Shown: piece by piece, positions 1-57,550 of the stretch | How positions within the stretch are numbered: the stretch's first letter is position 1 | Layout: every line of letters begins with the position of its first letter | DNA from: Strigops habroptila | Taxonomy: Eukaryota > Chordata > Aves > Psittaciformes > Psittacidae | Reading direction: 5' to 3' | Length of the DNA: 64,000 nt | Assembly: GCF_004027225.2 (NCBI RefSeq) | Contig: NC_044288.2 | Span: 5,941,719 to 6,005,718, forward strand | Position numbers and translations under genes: made by a program | The notes under the pieces: generated by a model | Seen by the model: only the letters and a program-made list of their open reading frames with translations | Told to the model about the DNA's origin: nothing | Database searches by the model: none

Positions 1-3000
1 GTCTTCAGAGACAGCTTTGAGTTTGTCTGCATCTTTGGGAGCATGCTACACCTAAGAGATGACATCCTTCAATAGCTATGGATTCCCCTTCAGCACTGAT
101 TACATCGCCCAGAGTCCTGTGCTGCTGCTTCTCCTACATTCCCCCCCACCCCCAATCCCCCTCAATGTGAAGAGGTAAATTGCATTGACCAAATCCATCC
201 CAGTTCTAGCCTACCAGCTGAATTTGGTGATCGCTCCTCAATGCCTCTCCCTCCAAAGGAAAACACCTTCCTGGTTATTCTTGGTCCTGACTCAGAGAAG
301 CTGATGCTTGAAAGTACCTGAAAGATACCGTCAAACACTTGGCATTTTCAATAATTTATCTTAAATTTTCAGCCACATACAACTGGAAAATAAAAATCTA
401 CAGCACCATCTTCTAAAAAGGCACTTTCTGAGGACTGTCTTGCTTAAAAAAAATAAAGATCACTCCAAGTTTTAAACAGTGGAACTGCTTTGTTTTAAAA
501 GGACCCTATGTTAACTACCCGTGTTAGGTGAGGGGGTACCTCAGACAAGACAGGAAAAGGCCAGGGCACGAGGATGGCATCTCTCCATCAACACCCTTCT
601 TTCTGTAAAACCGACGCTTCGATATTTTCCCTCACAAGCCTCTCCCTTAAACTCCTTCCCCTCCACATGCACCTTTGCCTACTCAGGGACAACAATTTGG
701 TTTTGTTTTAGTGTCATAGAGATCAGGATTCTTGAGACTCTGCTAAGGAGGTAAAATGTAGGATCCTGTACCCATCTCACAACTACTGACAGTACAAAAT
801 CTTCTACTAGCAGAAAGCATCAAAAAGCTCAAGCTCTAACCATGATCTTTTCAGGTTTACAAAAAATGAGTGAATTGGCTAAGTGAAGCTTTATTTAAAC
901 ATGGGCCAAAACAAAGATCATATCCTAACGCCCAGTATCAGTCTAAAGTACCATCTTTGGGTAGAAAAGACAGACAGGAATCTTTCCCTTTGACACCTTG
1001 ACAGATTTTTTCCACTAGATCCAATCAACCTGCCAGTAGCAGCCACGAAATGCCACAGCATGGAAAGGGACAGAGTATCTGCCTGGTGTGACCAGACACC
1101 GAGATGGCCATTTAGAAATAATGCTCTCTGAAAACTGAATTTATATGTTCAATGTACATAATCTGAGCTTTTGATTCCTTGGTTATAAAAGTGCTTAGAG
1201 TAAGGTTCTAAACTCTCAGTTCACAAGAGGGAAAATATCGAAAGAGGACAAGATATGAAGAAAGTACATATATAAAAAAAAAAGGCCTCAAGCTTTTTTA
1301 AGTGTAGGCTGAGCTTGGAATTTCTCCACAGTGGATTTCAAGACTAGTAGAAAACCAGTATTCGTAGCTGGAATTCGTACAGAAGTTGACTATCCAGTAT
1401 CTTACATTGAGCATTTTATAGGACAAAAATTCATACATGGAGAAGTGAAAATACTTTAGGACCAATAGCATCTTGAAATAATTTGACTGACAGCTTCCAG
1501 AAACCCATTTTACTCCTGAAAACCATTTCTGTGGCCAAACAAACTTCCAAAAGGATGCCAGACTGAACCCTATAAAACAACTGTTGGACACGTTTAACCG
1601 GATTCCACATTGAACAGTAACACAGCGATCCTGAGTAAAATGGCCACAGCTGGATTGCCCTACAAAGGAAAAAACACAAGCTACTTAGAGTGGAGTTAAT
1701 CATTCTGATAGCAGATGTTTTAAGTTTAACGCCTCAACTACAAAACACTCTACTTTCCTCTCCAAATCTGGATCTACTAGTCGCCAGAGCGCAGGTTTTG
1801 GCTGGCTTTCTGCTAGGTCACAGGAGCCCTGTGCCGGCCCCGGCAGCGGTTCCGCCTGCTGGCACGGTACCAGCGCGGCAGGTTTGTGTGGCTGAGGCCC
1901 AAAGGCTGCTCCTTGCCCAGCCCAGGGCTGGGCCCTTGTGCGTGCTCCCACCACGGAAGCAATTAGTGGCACTTGTTAAGTACAAGTGAGGTCTCATGCA
2001 GTGACTGGTACCGCGGCCTAGGAGGCAGGAACCGTTGCTCTAGATTGGCATAAACCCGGGGCCGGGATGTCTGCAAAGGAAGTAGAGAGCTGTCAGCCTT
2101 CACCCACACCCCTCTTTGGACCATATACAGACAGCTCCCAGCAAGAGGGGGGACCTGGTAATCTCACTCAAGATTTCCCCAAACAGCACATAAGCTTTTG
2201 AGATTATTTTTTTTTTTGCTATTTTTTTTTTTTTAAAGGAGAGCAGGTACAAAAATAAAAGAAATCCATATACTCTGAAAATATACTGGAAACTGCCACC
2301 ACAGATGAGGTACCATTTATCCCGACCCCCCACCCCCAAACTGCAAACATCAAAATATATATGTTCTTAAACAAAGGAAGAATATCTGGCTATTTAATCT
2401 CAGTTAAAATGACAGCACCCTTTGTTACACTTGATATTTCACACCATTAATTCTCTTCTGAAAAAAAAAAAAAAAAAACCAAAACCAAAAACCAACCAAG
2501 ATCTCTAACTAACCTTGATTCCTTGCTTTTTCTCCTCATTCCTTAGTGCAGTAATTGTCCATCTCCATTTAAATAAATATAGCAGCTACAGCATCATAAA
2601 TGTGTGGCCCTCACAACGTCAGTAACTTGATATTGTAATACAAATAAGTATCGGCACTTGACGTAGATATTTGCAAAACCAAGAAGAGAGATTAAAACTT
2701 CCAAATACTCTTCACATGAAAACCAGGTAAAACACTAGCTCGACGAGTCATTGAAGTCACTTTCCCACTGAAGTTTTGTTAATTTAGGTTTTGGTGAAAG
2801 TGGCAAGCCAAAAAGCTTCTCAAATCGTAGTCACTGAGTGTGGGCAGGATGAGAAGCAGACGGTGTCTTTGAAAGGAGCATTAAAAGACTTTTTAAAAAG
2901 GAATTTTCATCTAAACGCCAGAAATCCACAAGAAGTCTTTGTAAAATATTTGGTTTCTTTAAAAAATTCTCTATTTTAAAACAATTTTCTGTAAAAAGCC

Positions 3001-5582
3001 TAACCTGAACCTTTTATAAACAGAACTACAAGCTAGAGTGCTTCTGTGGGAGAACTGTCCGGTCACAGACTAAGGAAAACGTTTGAGAGACTTCCTCAGA
3101 AACCATCTTGCTCTAGTTCTTTAGTTACACCAACCTCCCTGCAGCAGGTTTATCTGAAGGCGCTGAAAGGCAAGTGCATTAAGAGGTCAAGGAGCATGGC
3201 TGGGGGTCTGCGGGAGCAGCCGATGAAGGCACACGGCTCCCCAGACCCCAGGGATCCTCGGACACATCCCCGTCTGCTGAGCCTCCCTCGATCCCGTCCT
3301 GCCTCCTCCCCGAGGCTCCCCAAGCCAACTGCCCACCGTCACGGCTATTCCAGTGCAATTTAACGTTGCAAAGTTAGTCTTTTTTACATTATCCTCCTTG
3401 ATACTGGGAGATAAAATAGGTATATACACTAACTGTTTAGTAAAGCTCTTTGAGACAGTGTTGTGAACAGCACTACATACACTTCAATACAATATACAAA
3501 TGCACAAAATACAGTACTTTGTTTTCTGGCAGGAAAAAAAAAGGGGGGAGATTCATGCCTGTTGAAGCAAAACGGGCTCAGATTTTAGGCTCAAAATACA
3601 GTATATTGGCAAACAGCGGATTTCATGAGAATGACAGGAGAGAAGCTACTTAAACCACTTAAACCCACTGGTTTTCATGTGGAGAGCAGGTGGAGTTCGG
3701 AAGGGCTGGGATAACAGCAATGCCCATACAAACGATCTGCAGTATATATACTATGAACCAGTGCAAATAAAAACAGTCAAAAATGCAGTTCACGAGTTTA
3801 CAAAGTGCAAAACTCCCCAGTCCCCTCGTTGAATAAATGCTTGTCTCTGACATCTTAAATATTGTTTTACCTTTAAAGTGGAATGAAAGAGTCCCGTTAA
3901 TTTGTTTCACATTTCAGTGATTTAACATGTTAGAACTATCCCAGCCCTCTTTATTTGCAAAGTGAAATGAAGTTACCAATAACTTAATTTTAAAAGGAAA
4001 GTCATTATCAAAGAGGAAAAAAGCCTAAAAACTTTTATTAATTCCAGACATTTTACTGATGTCAAATAGATTTAACTAAGCATGTAAAAACTTAGATCTT
4101 AATAAAAAACTCTTTCCATTTAATTGAAATATCCTCCACATTTCAAAGCCAAAAATACGGCCAATTCCTTTGTTAAATCAAAATACTGCAGTGACAGGTA
4201 AAGCTTGCAGAGTTCTAGAAGCATTTTTGCTATTTTTTTTGATTTAAAAAAGGAAAATTCAAGGTTCCTTCTGACTATAAAACTTTCCTTTCAAAATTAA
4301 GGCTTTAACTTTGTCCTTTTAAAATCATGGAGGTGTCCATTCTTCCACCGTTAGTGGTACAAACACTGCTTTAGTACAGCTCAATGGACACGGTTTTCCT
4401 TTAGAACGCTTATTGCACTAAAAGATAGCAAAACAAGTTGTCAGTTTCTTTTAAAAATAAACATGGTTACATTTCTAAAAAATAAAAGTTGATGTTGACC
4501 ATATGTTCTGTAATAATTAAATTAAAGCATTATTATTACTCTAATAAATAGAAAAGAAACAAAAGGAAGCTAAACTTCAAAAACACATACATATGAAATC
4601 ACATTAAGGTGTGAGAGGCAGCAAGTAAACTAGCATTTCTTTTTATCCCAAAAAGACCTCAGCTCTAAAGTTTCAGTTCTGGTGTTTACTAGATGTCATC
4701 CCATAAAACTTGGGAGACTGGATCTCACGTGAAGCTTCACCATATTTGACTTGCCAGATAGAAAATAATTGAAACTTTTGGACTAGGTAAAACAGCAGCT
4801 TTAGTAAATTCACCAGGAGCAAGACAAGTTTGGATCACTACTGCCTGCACATAATACCACTAGCTTCTTTGTTTGCTTTTAAGAAGGGAACTATTGGAGC
4901 CAAGAACTCCAAAGCTGTGAAGAAAGACACAAAGGCAGCAGTTGGCTAAACTATGTTCAAATTACCGGGTCAGCGTGCAAAACATCTTCCCCCCAGTCAA
5001 TTTTTTCTAGTTAGTGATGTACATTCAAATGTATATTTGGATATGTTGACATCCGAATGCTTGATGGCAATATTGAAAGATTCCTCAATGCAGTGGGGGG
5101 ACAAAACTCGGGTTTTTGGGGGTTTTTTTTTTGCACACTTCCCTTCCCAAACAATCCTTGTGATTGTTCCTCGAGAGGTGTTTTGCTTTTTTAAATTACA
5201 CCGTCAATTTTCTTATTATTCTTTTGTTTTTTTTTGCAGTTGTGCTGCCGAGCAACTTGAGGTAAAGGCATTTTAAGAGGGTTAAACTACGAGAAATTCA
5301 AAAAAGAAAAGAAACTAAAAAATGATGGTGGTGCTGCCTACAGGAGCCCGCACCAAAAAAGCAGTTGGCTGGTTTCATATTGCATAATAGTGCTGTGTTC
5401 CTCGATGAAGTAAACAATCTTCCTCGTGTCAATTTAAGGGTTTAGCCTCTCGCCCCTACACAGCGTCAACTTCAGCACGATCGGAGGCACACCCCCTAAA
5501 CCAACCCCACTGGAAACATACATTGTATGTGGCTTAATTGTTCAGTTCTTCCTTTCAGTGAGTATGCTCCCGGTCTATTGAT
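1..5582 (-). other. AGO3: AGO3 3' untranslated region (continues past the window)
   Basis: No convincing coding signal is seen in 5.6 kb after the AGO3 stop. The DNA is AT-rich, with T runs near 2208-2234 and an A18 run at 2461-2478. Vertebrate AGO3 is known for a very long 3' UTR, so this is read as UTR. Minus-strand AATAAA words lie at 3950-3955 and 890-895 and could be alternative polyadenylation signals. The true end cannot be fixed from sequence. The PUM-type octamer TGTATATA occurs at 3421-3428. Confidence 0.75.
3950..3955 (-). terminator. Candidate AGO3 polyadenylation signal
   Basis: AATAAA on the minus strand, about 1.6 kb after the AGO3 stop. Only the hexamer supports it; a second copy is at 890-895. 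Confidence 0.25.
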
Positions 5583-31715
<26,133 letters not shown>

Positions 31716-31866
31716 TCATGGAGCTGGGCGCAGCCGCCGGGGGCTGCGGGCTCCGCTGCTCAGCCGGGCCCCGCTCCCCGCAGGCCGCGGCCCGGCGCGT
31801 CCCCTCCGCGCCCGCAGCTCCCGCTCCCCTCAGGCGGCGGCGGCGGCGGCGCGCGGCGCCCCCCGG

Positions 31867-31874
31867 CCGGAAGT
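31867..31874 (+). promoter_or_regulatory. ETS/GABPA-type motif CCGGAAGT, site 1
   Basis: Exact CCGGAAGT octamer, 152 bp upstream of the AGO3 ATG. Binding is inferred from the known ETS-family consensus. Confidence 0.55.
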
Positions 31875-31976
31875 TGCGTGTCCGCCCCCGCGGCCGCAGC
31901 GCTTGATCCGCTCCGCGCGCGCGCGCCTCCCCCCACCCCCCCCTCCCCTTTCCCCGCGCCGAGCGCACGCGCGCGC

Positions 31977-31984
31977 CCGGAAGT
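31977..31984 (+). promoter_or_regulatory. ETS/GABPA-type motif CCGGAAGT, site 2
   Basis: Exact CCGGAAGT followed by CCCGCCCCC, an Sp/KLF-type GC box. An NRF1-like site lies just upstream at 31963-31972. Confidence 0.55.
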
Positions 31985-32084
31985 CCCGCCCCCGCACGCC
32001 GCGCGCGCCCTTCCTCCGGGGGGCCGGGGCTTCCGGGAGCGCGCGGGAGGAGGAGATGAGGATGAGGATGAGGAAGAGGCGGGG

Positions 32085-32092
32085 CCGGAAGT
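32085..32092 (+). promoter_or_regulatory. ETS/GABPA-type motif CCGGAAGT, site 3
   Basis: Exact CCGGAAGT overlapping a GGGCGGG GC box. It has the same orientation as sites 1 and 2, with spacings of 110 and 108 bp. Confidence 0.55.
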
Positions 32093-32216
32093 GGGCGGGT
32101 GCGAGGAGCGCGAGCCGCTGCGGTTGCCCGGCAACGGGGGCGCTGGGGCGGGAAAAGCGGCGGGAGCGGCCCCGGCGGGGAGACGCGGCGTGAGGGGAGC
32201 GCTCAGGGCAGCGCCG

Positions 32217-32547
32217 GTGCCCGAAGGGGCTGCAGGAGACCTGGGGAGGGGCCTTGGACAAGGGCCTGTAGGGACAGGCCAAGGGGAATGGCTTTAACCT
32301 GCCAGAGGGGAGACTGAGATGAGCTCTGAGGCAGAAGCTCTTCCCTGCGAGGGTGCTGAGGCGCTGGCACAGGGTGCCCAGAGAAGCTGTGGCTGCCCCA
32401 TCCCTGGCAGTGTTCAAGGCCAGGTTGGACACAGGGGCTTGGAGCAACCTGCTCTAGTGGAAGGTGTCCCTGCCTGTGGCAGGGGTTGGATGGAGATGAT
32501 CTCTAAGGACCCTTCAACCCAAACCAGGCTGGGGTTCTGTGATTCCT
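32217..32547 (+). mobile_element. CR1 LINE 3' end upstream of the AGO3 promoter
   Basis: The CR1 3' region is in plus orientation, opposite to AGO3. It runs from the GGGGCTGCAGGAGACCTGG segment through GAGATGAGCTCTGAGGCAG and ends near TTCTGTGATTCC, a variant of the CR1 terminal octamer. It is 5'-truncated and about 0.5 kb from the AGO3 ATG. Confidence 0.92.
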
Positions 32548-34340
32548 TCCTTCAGCCTGCCAAACATACTGAATTTGGGTACACTGAACCAAATAAACCC
32601 CTGATAACTGTACATCATCCTTCAACATTGCCATAACAACCACAGCACTGACATCAGGCTCCTGTTTATTTTTCCAACTTGCAGAGGAGCCGTGAGCCTC
32701 CAAGTAACCAGGGCTGACGAGAAGAATGAAGCCCGTGACTCACTACATCAGCATAAAGTCGGAGCATCCGTCTGCTCTTTTCTCAGATTTTGGCAGTGCT
32801 TTTAACAATGTTTAGTACCACTTTGCTATAGATGTGGTACACAAACTGTCGCTGAACAAGCTGAGGGTGAAACGAGCAAAGCAACTGTGTAACGCGTGTG
32901 GAAGCGACTCGGATGTACCAGGCTCAGCCCCGGGTCAGGCACTGGCACCCTCTACCCCAAAACACCACTTTTTTCTGTAAGAACAGTACATTGAGACTTG
33001 TCCAAGCAGGTTTGAACCTGCTACTTGTTATGAAGAAATTATACCCCCTCCTTTCCTGGTGGTGAAAGGGGCATTTCCCCATAGAAAAAACTGAGGAGCT
33101 ACTAAAGAACTGGGCCAGCAGAAGAGGAGTTTGAGATTCATACTCTAGATTTCAGAATCATTATTAAGAAGGATCATCCTGGAGACTGCCAGTTGTGTCA
33201 ATGTAGTTACCGGGTAAGGTGCACAGTAAGGATTCTAAAACCATGCAAATTGAAAGTAAATGACTAATATTCATTTCCTTGACTGGAATCCTGAGAGGGA
33301 AGGGGAAATGTGATCACCGAGATCAAGCAGATACAGCAGAGGGAGGCACCTCTGCAGAATGCACATACTTTAGAGGTAGGTGAGCACTTCTGGTTCTGCT
33401 GTAATCAGAATCCCAGGCCGGGGCTCAAATGCCAACCTAACATCCGAAACCAAGGAGCCCGACCCGTGTTCCTGGCCTTCAGACCCGGCTGACAAGGCAC
33501 CTCTCACAGAAACTGCAGAAGATGATTTCTGTTGTATGGTAGGACCCAGTTTAAAATAAGGTGCTATAACCTCAAAACCAGCAGGAGGATGAACCAAGTG
33601 CTCTGTTTGGTACAACACATTCTGAAGGCTACAACGCAAATCAGCTAATGGGTACGTGTGTGCCTCTGGCAAGGGCTTCCTTAAAATTGCTTCAGTATTA
33701 TTCAAACCCCACTTAGAGCTCAGCTGCTAAATAATCCATCGTCTATCAATAGGTACATCAATACACATCTGCAGGGTGAAGCATAAGTGGATCTAAGAAT
33801 TCAGAGGACAGGAAACAGCCTCCAGTTTTGGACCCTATGACACAAGCTGTTACCATAGGAGAGGACTAGGATGTTTGCACAGAATTCCAAAGCTGAGAAA
33901 GGTAAAACAACAGAAACCCAGAGGATCAAGATTAACCCCAGTCCAAAAGGGGTCCAAAATCTGTCCACTTGCAGCACCGTGGAGCCAACGGCCTTTTATA
34001 GCCCCAGAGCACACAACACAGCTGGAAAAGCAGTGTATTTTGATGCACCATCCTGCTGTCTAACGACCCAAGGGGCTCAACTTGAGTCAGTTCTCAGGCA
34101 GATGACGTTCTAATAAAAAGCAGAATTGGCTCCCATATTCCAAGAAGTTTTAAGCACGTATTTGTTCACTGAAGTGTTTCCCTCATTTAATGAAATCTGG
34201 AAAGTGACGGGGTTTGGATCCTCTGCAGTACCTGATGCAATCCAGCCACAGCCAGCACTTCACCCTCCGTCCCCAAGCCTCTCCCGAGGGCCAGGGCTGC
34301 GCATGAACCTTCCCCACGCAATCTGACTCAGGAGTGTCAC
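32548..34340. other. Intergenic DNA between AGO1 and AGO3
   Basis: No coding, RNA or repeat feature is recognised. An AATAAA on the minus strand near 32664 could be a distal polyadenylation signal, which would extend the AGO1 3' UTR into this interval. Confidence 0.55.
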
Positions 34341-34360
34341 CCCAACGTGTTCACATTGCT

Positions 34361-34366
34361 TTTATT
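34361..34366 (-). terminator. Candidate AGO1 polyadenylation signal
   Basis: AATAAA on the minus strand, followed within 30 nt by a GT-rich stretch (GTTGGGGTG). It would give a 3' UTR of about 4.2 kb, in line with the multi-kilobase AGO1 3' UTR of other vertebrates. Confidence 0.5.
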
Positions 34367-34481
34367 TAGGTCTTCTGCCAACAGTTACAGGGTAACAGAC
34401 ACTTGGGACTGCAGAGTCAAAGTTGCAAGCAAAAATCAGGACCAAGGCGAAAAAAAAATAAAAATAGAAATCCACAAAGGC

Positions 34482-34507
34482 AATCAAATCAAATCAAATC
34501 AAATCAA
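34482..34507. repeat. ATCAA pentanucleotide microsatellite
   Basis: About five tandem copies of AATCA/ATCAA in the distal part of the AGO1 3' UTR. Confidence 0.85.
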
Positions 34508-37500
34508 TATAAATACAATGTTCTGGAGCTCTTTAATCAGACTGTTTTCTTTAATAAAGAGGTGGTTATGATCTTACAGTATTTTCTTTTGGCCTAATCC
34601 AAGGATTTTGTTACTCTTCACCAGTCTCAATTCCACGCATACAAAAAGAAAAATTGATATTCAACCTTTAAAATATAAGCCATATTTTCTTAATAAAATA
34701 AGTTTTGTGCTGCTGCTTGTTTAGTAAGTACTGTACATCAACTGTTCACGTCTATTTAACAAACGGACCATACAGAGTTCAAGCTAAAGCCAAAAAAAAA
34801 AATAACCCACAAGAAAAATAACAACCCAAACAGAGCGTCTCGTAAACACCCTATGTACAGTTCGACACTTGCTCGTATAAAGGAGGTACGAAAGGGGCTA
34901 GAAATTGAACACAAAAGCACTGGAGTCCTGCAAATTTTCTTTCACAACTATTGAAGTGCAAATCACTCAGGCAAGATATGGATTCACTTGTTTATTGCTG
35001 TCCTGCTGTCTGGCTTTCCCTTCCTGAAAGAATCACATTCTTTTATGTCACACTCATTTTTCCAAGAAGAAAACCTTCCGCGAGGCAACGTTGAATGCTT
35101 GGGCTTTTGGACACTAAAGACATCAGGTCTTACGCTTGTGAATACCAGAACACCCCGACCGCTCCTGAAAGCTTTGGGGAGAGGGCTGCTCTGCCCTCTC
35201 GCCCCCATTATATTCACACAGGAGATAAGGGAATCAAACAGCATTCAACAGCTGATGGGCAAATCAAAGTTACTCCTCTTCCCACAAAACGGCAGGCACC
35301 CGGAGATGCTTCCAGTTGCAGAAGGAACACGTGTGCATGGAGAAGGCAGAGACTCGGGAGCCATTTGGGATGTCTATGTGGGGTTTGTGGCTAACTACAA
35401 ATCCTGATATGTATCTGGGTTAACACCTATCCGCTACGGGCAGCAAAATGCACAGCACCTCAACATGCAGTTACTCGTTTGCATCTCGGACAAGAAAAGG
35501 GTAGAAATGCTGAATGCTGGAGCCGCGTTGAAGGTACAGTGCATAGTCCATTATACAAAACATGCGGGTAACTCAAACCCCTTCTAAATGTCTTCAGAAT
35601 GGAAACAGGGTTTAAAGGGCACAGCAGCTACTGAGTTTGGCTTTTTTTACTCATTCAAACCCAAGAAAACCCAACGCAGAGGGTGAAATAAGGGCAGAAC
35701 ACAATCTGCAAGTCAACAGCTGAGAGTTTCAGAAGCTGTGAAGCTTTCGTGTAGTTAAAATGCTGTTAAAAGTAGGTGCTACATCAGCAAGTCTTCATTC
35801 ATAGTTTTCTATGAACAGCCACCTTACAAATGAGTGCAAATCTTAAAGGTCCATTTTACATTTCAAGTCTCAAGGTTACAAAAAATTGTTACAGAGCAAC
35901 AAGCTGTTTCTGTAAATGCCCGCACTATCTCTTTTCAAATGGTTAAAAATGGCACGTGCTATGCCACAGCTACTAAAAGACATTTCAGAATCCTAGACCC
36001 AACTAAAACACTAAAATAAAAAACTAGAAACCAAACCACCTTTGCCCCTCGCTGCAGAACAGCAGCCAGGGGCTTTCCATCGTAATGCTGGTGAACAAAC
36101 TGATTTGCAGAGAGAACCTTGACCTCAACCCCGATCTTATCCTTAACGAGGAGCTTTCTAACACAAGGTGAGTGGGTACAGCCCCTCTGAGATCATTTTG
36201 CTTGCAAGGAACATAAGCCAGAGTTCTGAGGATGAGATGGAGAGGTGCTGAATTTGTGTCACTATGCAGGCACTTGTGTATAGGAATGTAGGCTTCTCAC
36301 GTTGATGCTTAGTGTTGATGCGTTCCCTACTCTCTAAAAGCCTTCCTAAGAGTTTGCTATCCTACTGACCACGAGTAGTTCCTGGTCTCCTCCCCGTCAC
36401 CTTGCAGATATACAGCAGTGGAGGTTGACACAAGGTGCAAAGGAGAACACAAACGAAACACTGTTGTCTTGAGGAAAAAAAACTGGACTGTGCTAAACGT
36501 AGGATCTTCACAAAACGTGGCATCAGTGGGCTCAGCACTTAGTTTGCATAGCATATTGATGTCTTCGCTTTTCACAGACACGTTGCCCAAAAAAGAAAAC
36601 GGGTCGAGTGAACTCCCACTGCTAGGACAGATCAAGGGGCCAACATGACCAACGTGGGGTTTTTCATGAAGGCAAGTTTAAACGTCATGAAGTACAAACC
36701 AAAAAGGTGTGCTTCTATCCACGCGTACTGACATGGGGCAGTGCTTGTGGTGGATCTGCCTTGGAAATGTGTTCATGGCTGGCAGGAAAACGAGAACACT
36801 TAAAGCTCTTCCCTGGAAGAGCGCGGCAGGAGCATGCGCATCATTTGTTCTCTCGCAGGAAGCGCTGTGCACACTTTCATGTACATAACCCAGATAATGT
36901 GCCCACACAGGCATTGGGAATGAGTTGCTACTACTGCCCCACTGTGCACAACGGTCATTCTGCGCGGCAAAACGAGTCTGAAAAGCAGTCACTATGTTAC
37001 TGTTGGGAAAAAGGCTTTTTTCTTCTGTTACAAACACAAATCAGGAGGAGCTTCCCCCATGACAATAACAAGGATTTCATCATTCTGACTAAAGGAACAA
37101 CTCTGGTGTGCTTTCAGAATAAAACAAAACCCCTGTGCATGAGATCAGTGATACCATGACACGAAGAGCAGCAAAACCTAGCAGCAGAGGGGGGGACAGT
37201 CTGGAGGTGCTGGATTTGGGGTACATGGTACTTCGGGAAGCAGCCGACCCGGGCAGACATGCGCTGAATGCACATGGGAGGTGGGTGCTGAGGAGCACCC
37301 GGCGCTGCACGGACTGTGGTTGGTAACACTCATGGGACAGGGAGCGTTGGAAACCTCTGGTGTGAGCGCACAGCCTCGGGAAGTGTGGTGATGTAAACTC
37401 TGACAATGTTAATGACTCGTGTATTTTGGCAACAGACTCGGTATCGTATAAAAATAATGTTTAGTAAAAAAATCCCGGTGTCCATCATAAAAATTCAGGG

Positions 37501-38429
37501 AAAAAGAAAACCAAAATGAAAGGGAAAAAAAAAAGTAATCGATAGTGATTTCTGTCCTCATGGGATGAAGATGCCCCCATTTGTCAGAAACAGTTTTAAA
37601 TAACAAGTAGTACATTGGAAAACAAAAAATGGGTCAGCAGCCATTAAACGTGTCCTATATGAAAGTGCAACATCTTTCAATGGAGTTTAACCACCATGAG
37701 GTTGTGATCTAACATAAACTGCAACTGAGGACCATAGAAATTAACTCCTTCCGATGGAAATATGGACCACCATCAAGACAAGATTACTGTTTTCCTTACA
37801 AGATTAAAAACATGGAAATTTTGCAGCATCATAGTAAGGCACTCACCCATGGAAAAGTCTGGACTGTTGCTTCAAACGGCAGCAGCTAACTAGCTTTTAA
37901 CACAAGGAAGACAGTTCTCAGTTCCGAGCTAAGTGCTAGGGTGCCTTACATTATACGGGGGGGGGAATCGTTCAGGGGGCGGGGAACTGTTAGTGTTAGA
38001 ATTCTCCTATAAACTAGTTGTTTGTTTTTTTTTCCCCTTGACCCATTAAAGCATCTCATAGTCTAAAATATTAGTTTTATAAATCTAGTCTTCTGTTTTA
38101 AGGCTCTAAAAATCCCCTCCCCCCAACCCACACAAAAAATACCTACCAGCGCCTGGTGGGCAACGGAGGACCAAATCCGCCAGTTCACAGTCAGGAGTCT
38201 ATAGTATTGCATCTTAAAAATGACAACCTGCTTCCGCCTCCCGGGAGGAGTTTTCTCCCTTCCTCGAATGCCTTCGTGTGTTTGGTCAGGTCAAAATTTT
38301 GCAAAGCCAGAAAAAAATCAAAAAAATAATCATCGGTTTCTTCCAATCCTCCAAAGGTGTTGGCTCTTCTCTGTCCCGTGGTGCTGGTCTCCTGCCTCGA
38401 ATCGACGCTGCCTGCCCTGCAGTGATTTC

Positions 38430-38522
38430 TCATTGGAAAATAAACAAGGTGTCCCAATGCTTCCTTTTTTGTATGGCTCCTACAAATCTGAAAGCTTTCT
38501 TGAGTGAGGTAACAAAAGGCTT

Positions 38523-38525
<3 letters not shown>
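38430..38525 (-). promoter_or_regulatory. AGO1: Putative AGO1 stop-codon readthrough region with let-7 site
   Basis: After the TGA at 38523-38525, 30 sense codons follow in frame before the next TGA at 38430-38432. TACCTCA, a let-7 7mer-A1 seed match, begins 11 nt after the stop. Mammalian AGO1 is known to undergo let-7a-promoted readthrough to make AGO1x. Matching the avian region to that element is inference. Confidence 0.5.

Positions 38526-57550
<19,025 letters not shown>

Larger units (their letters stand above)
31716..32216 (-). promoter_or_regulatory. AGO3: AGO3 CpG-island promoter and 5' UTR
   Basis: This is very GC- and CpG-rich DNA directly upstream of the AGO3 ATG; the island extends into intron 1 to about 31.2 kb. 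It contains three CCGGAAGT ETS/GABPA-type motifs (31867, 31977, 32085), an NRF1-like GCGCACGCGC at 31963-31972, and GC boxes next to the second and third ETS sites. No TATA box was seen, consistent with a housekeeping promoter. The transcription start is not determinable. A (GATGAG)n-like stretch lies at about 32047-32080. Confidence 0.8.
34340..38522 (-). other. AGO1: AGO1 3' untranslated region
   Basis: About 4.2 kb follow the AGO1 TGA with no recognisable coding sequence. The first 90 nt stay open in the AGO1 frame and hold a let-7 7mer-A1 site at 38505-38511. A short ATCAA pentamer repeat lies at about 34482-34507. The distal end is set by the candidate AATAAA at 34361-34366 and is approximate. 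Confidence 0.7.
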
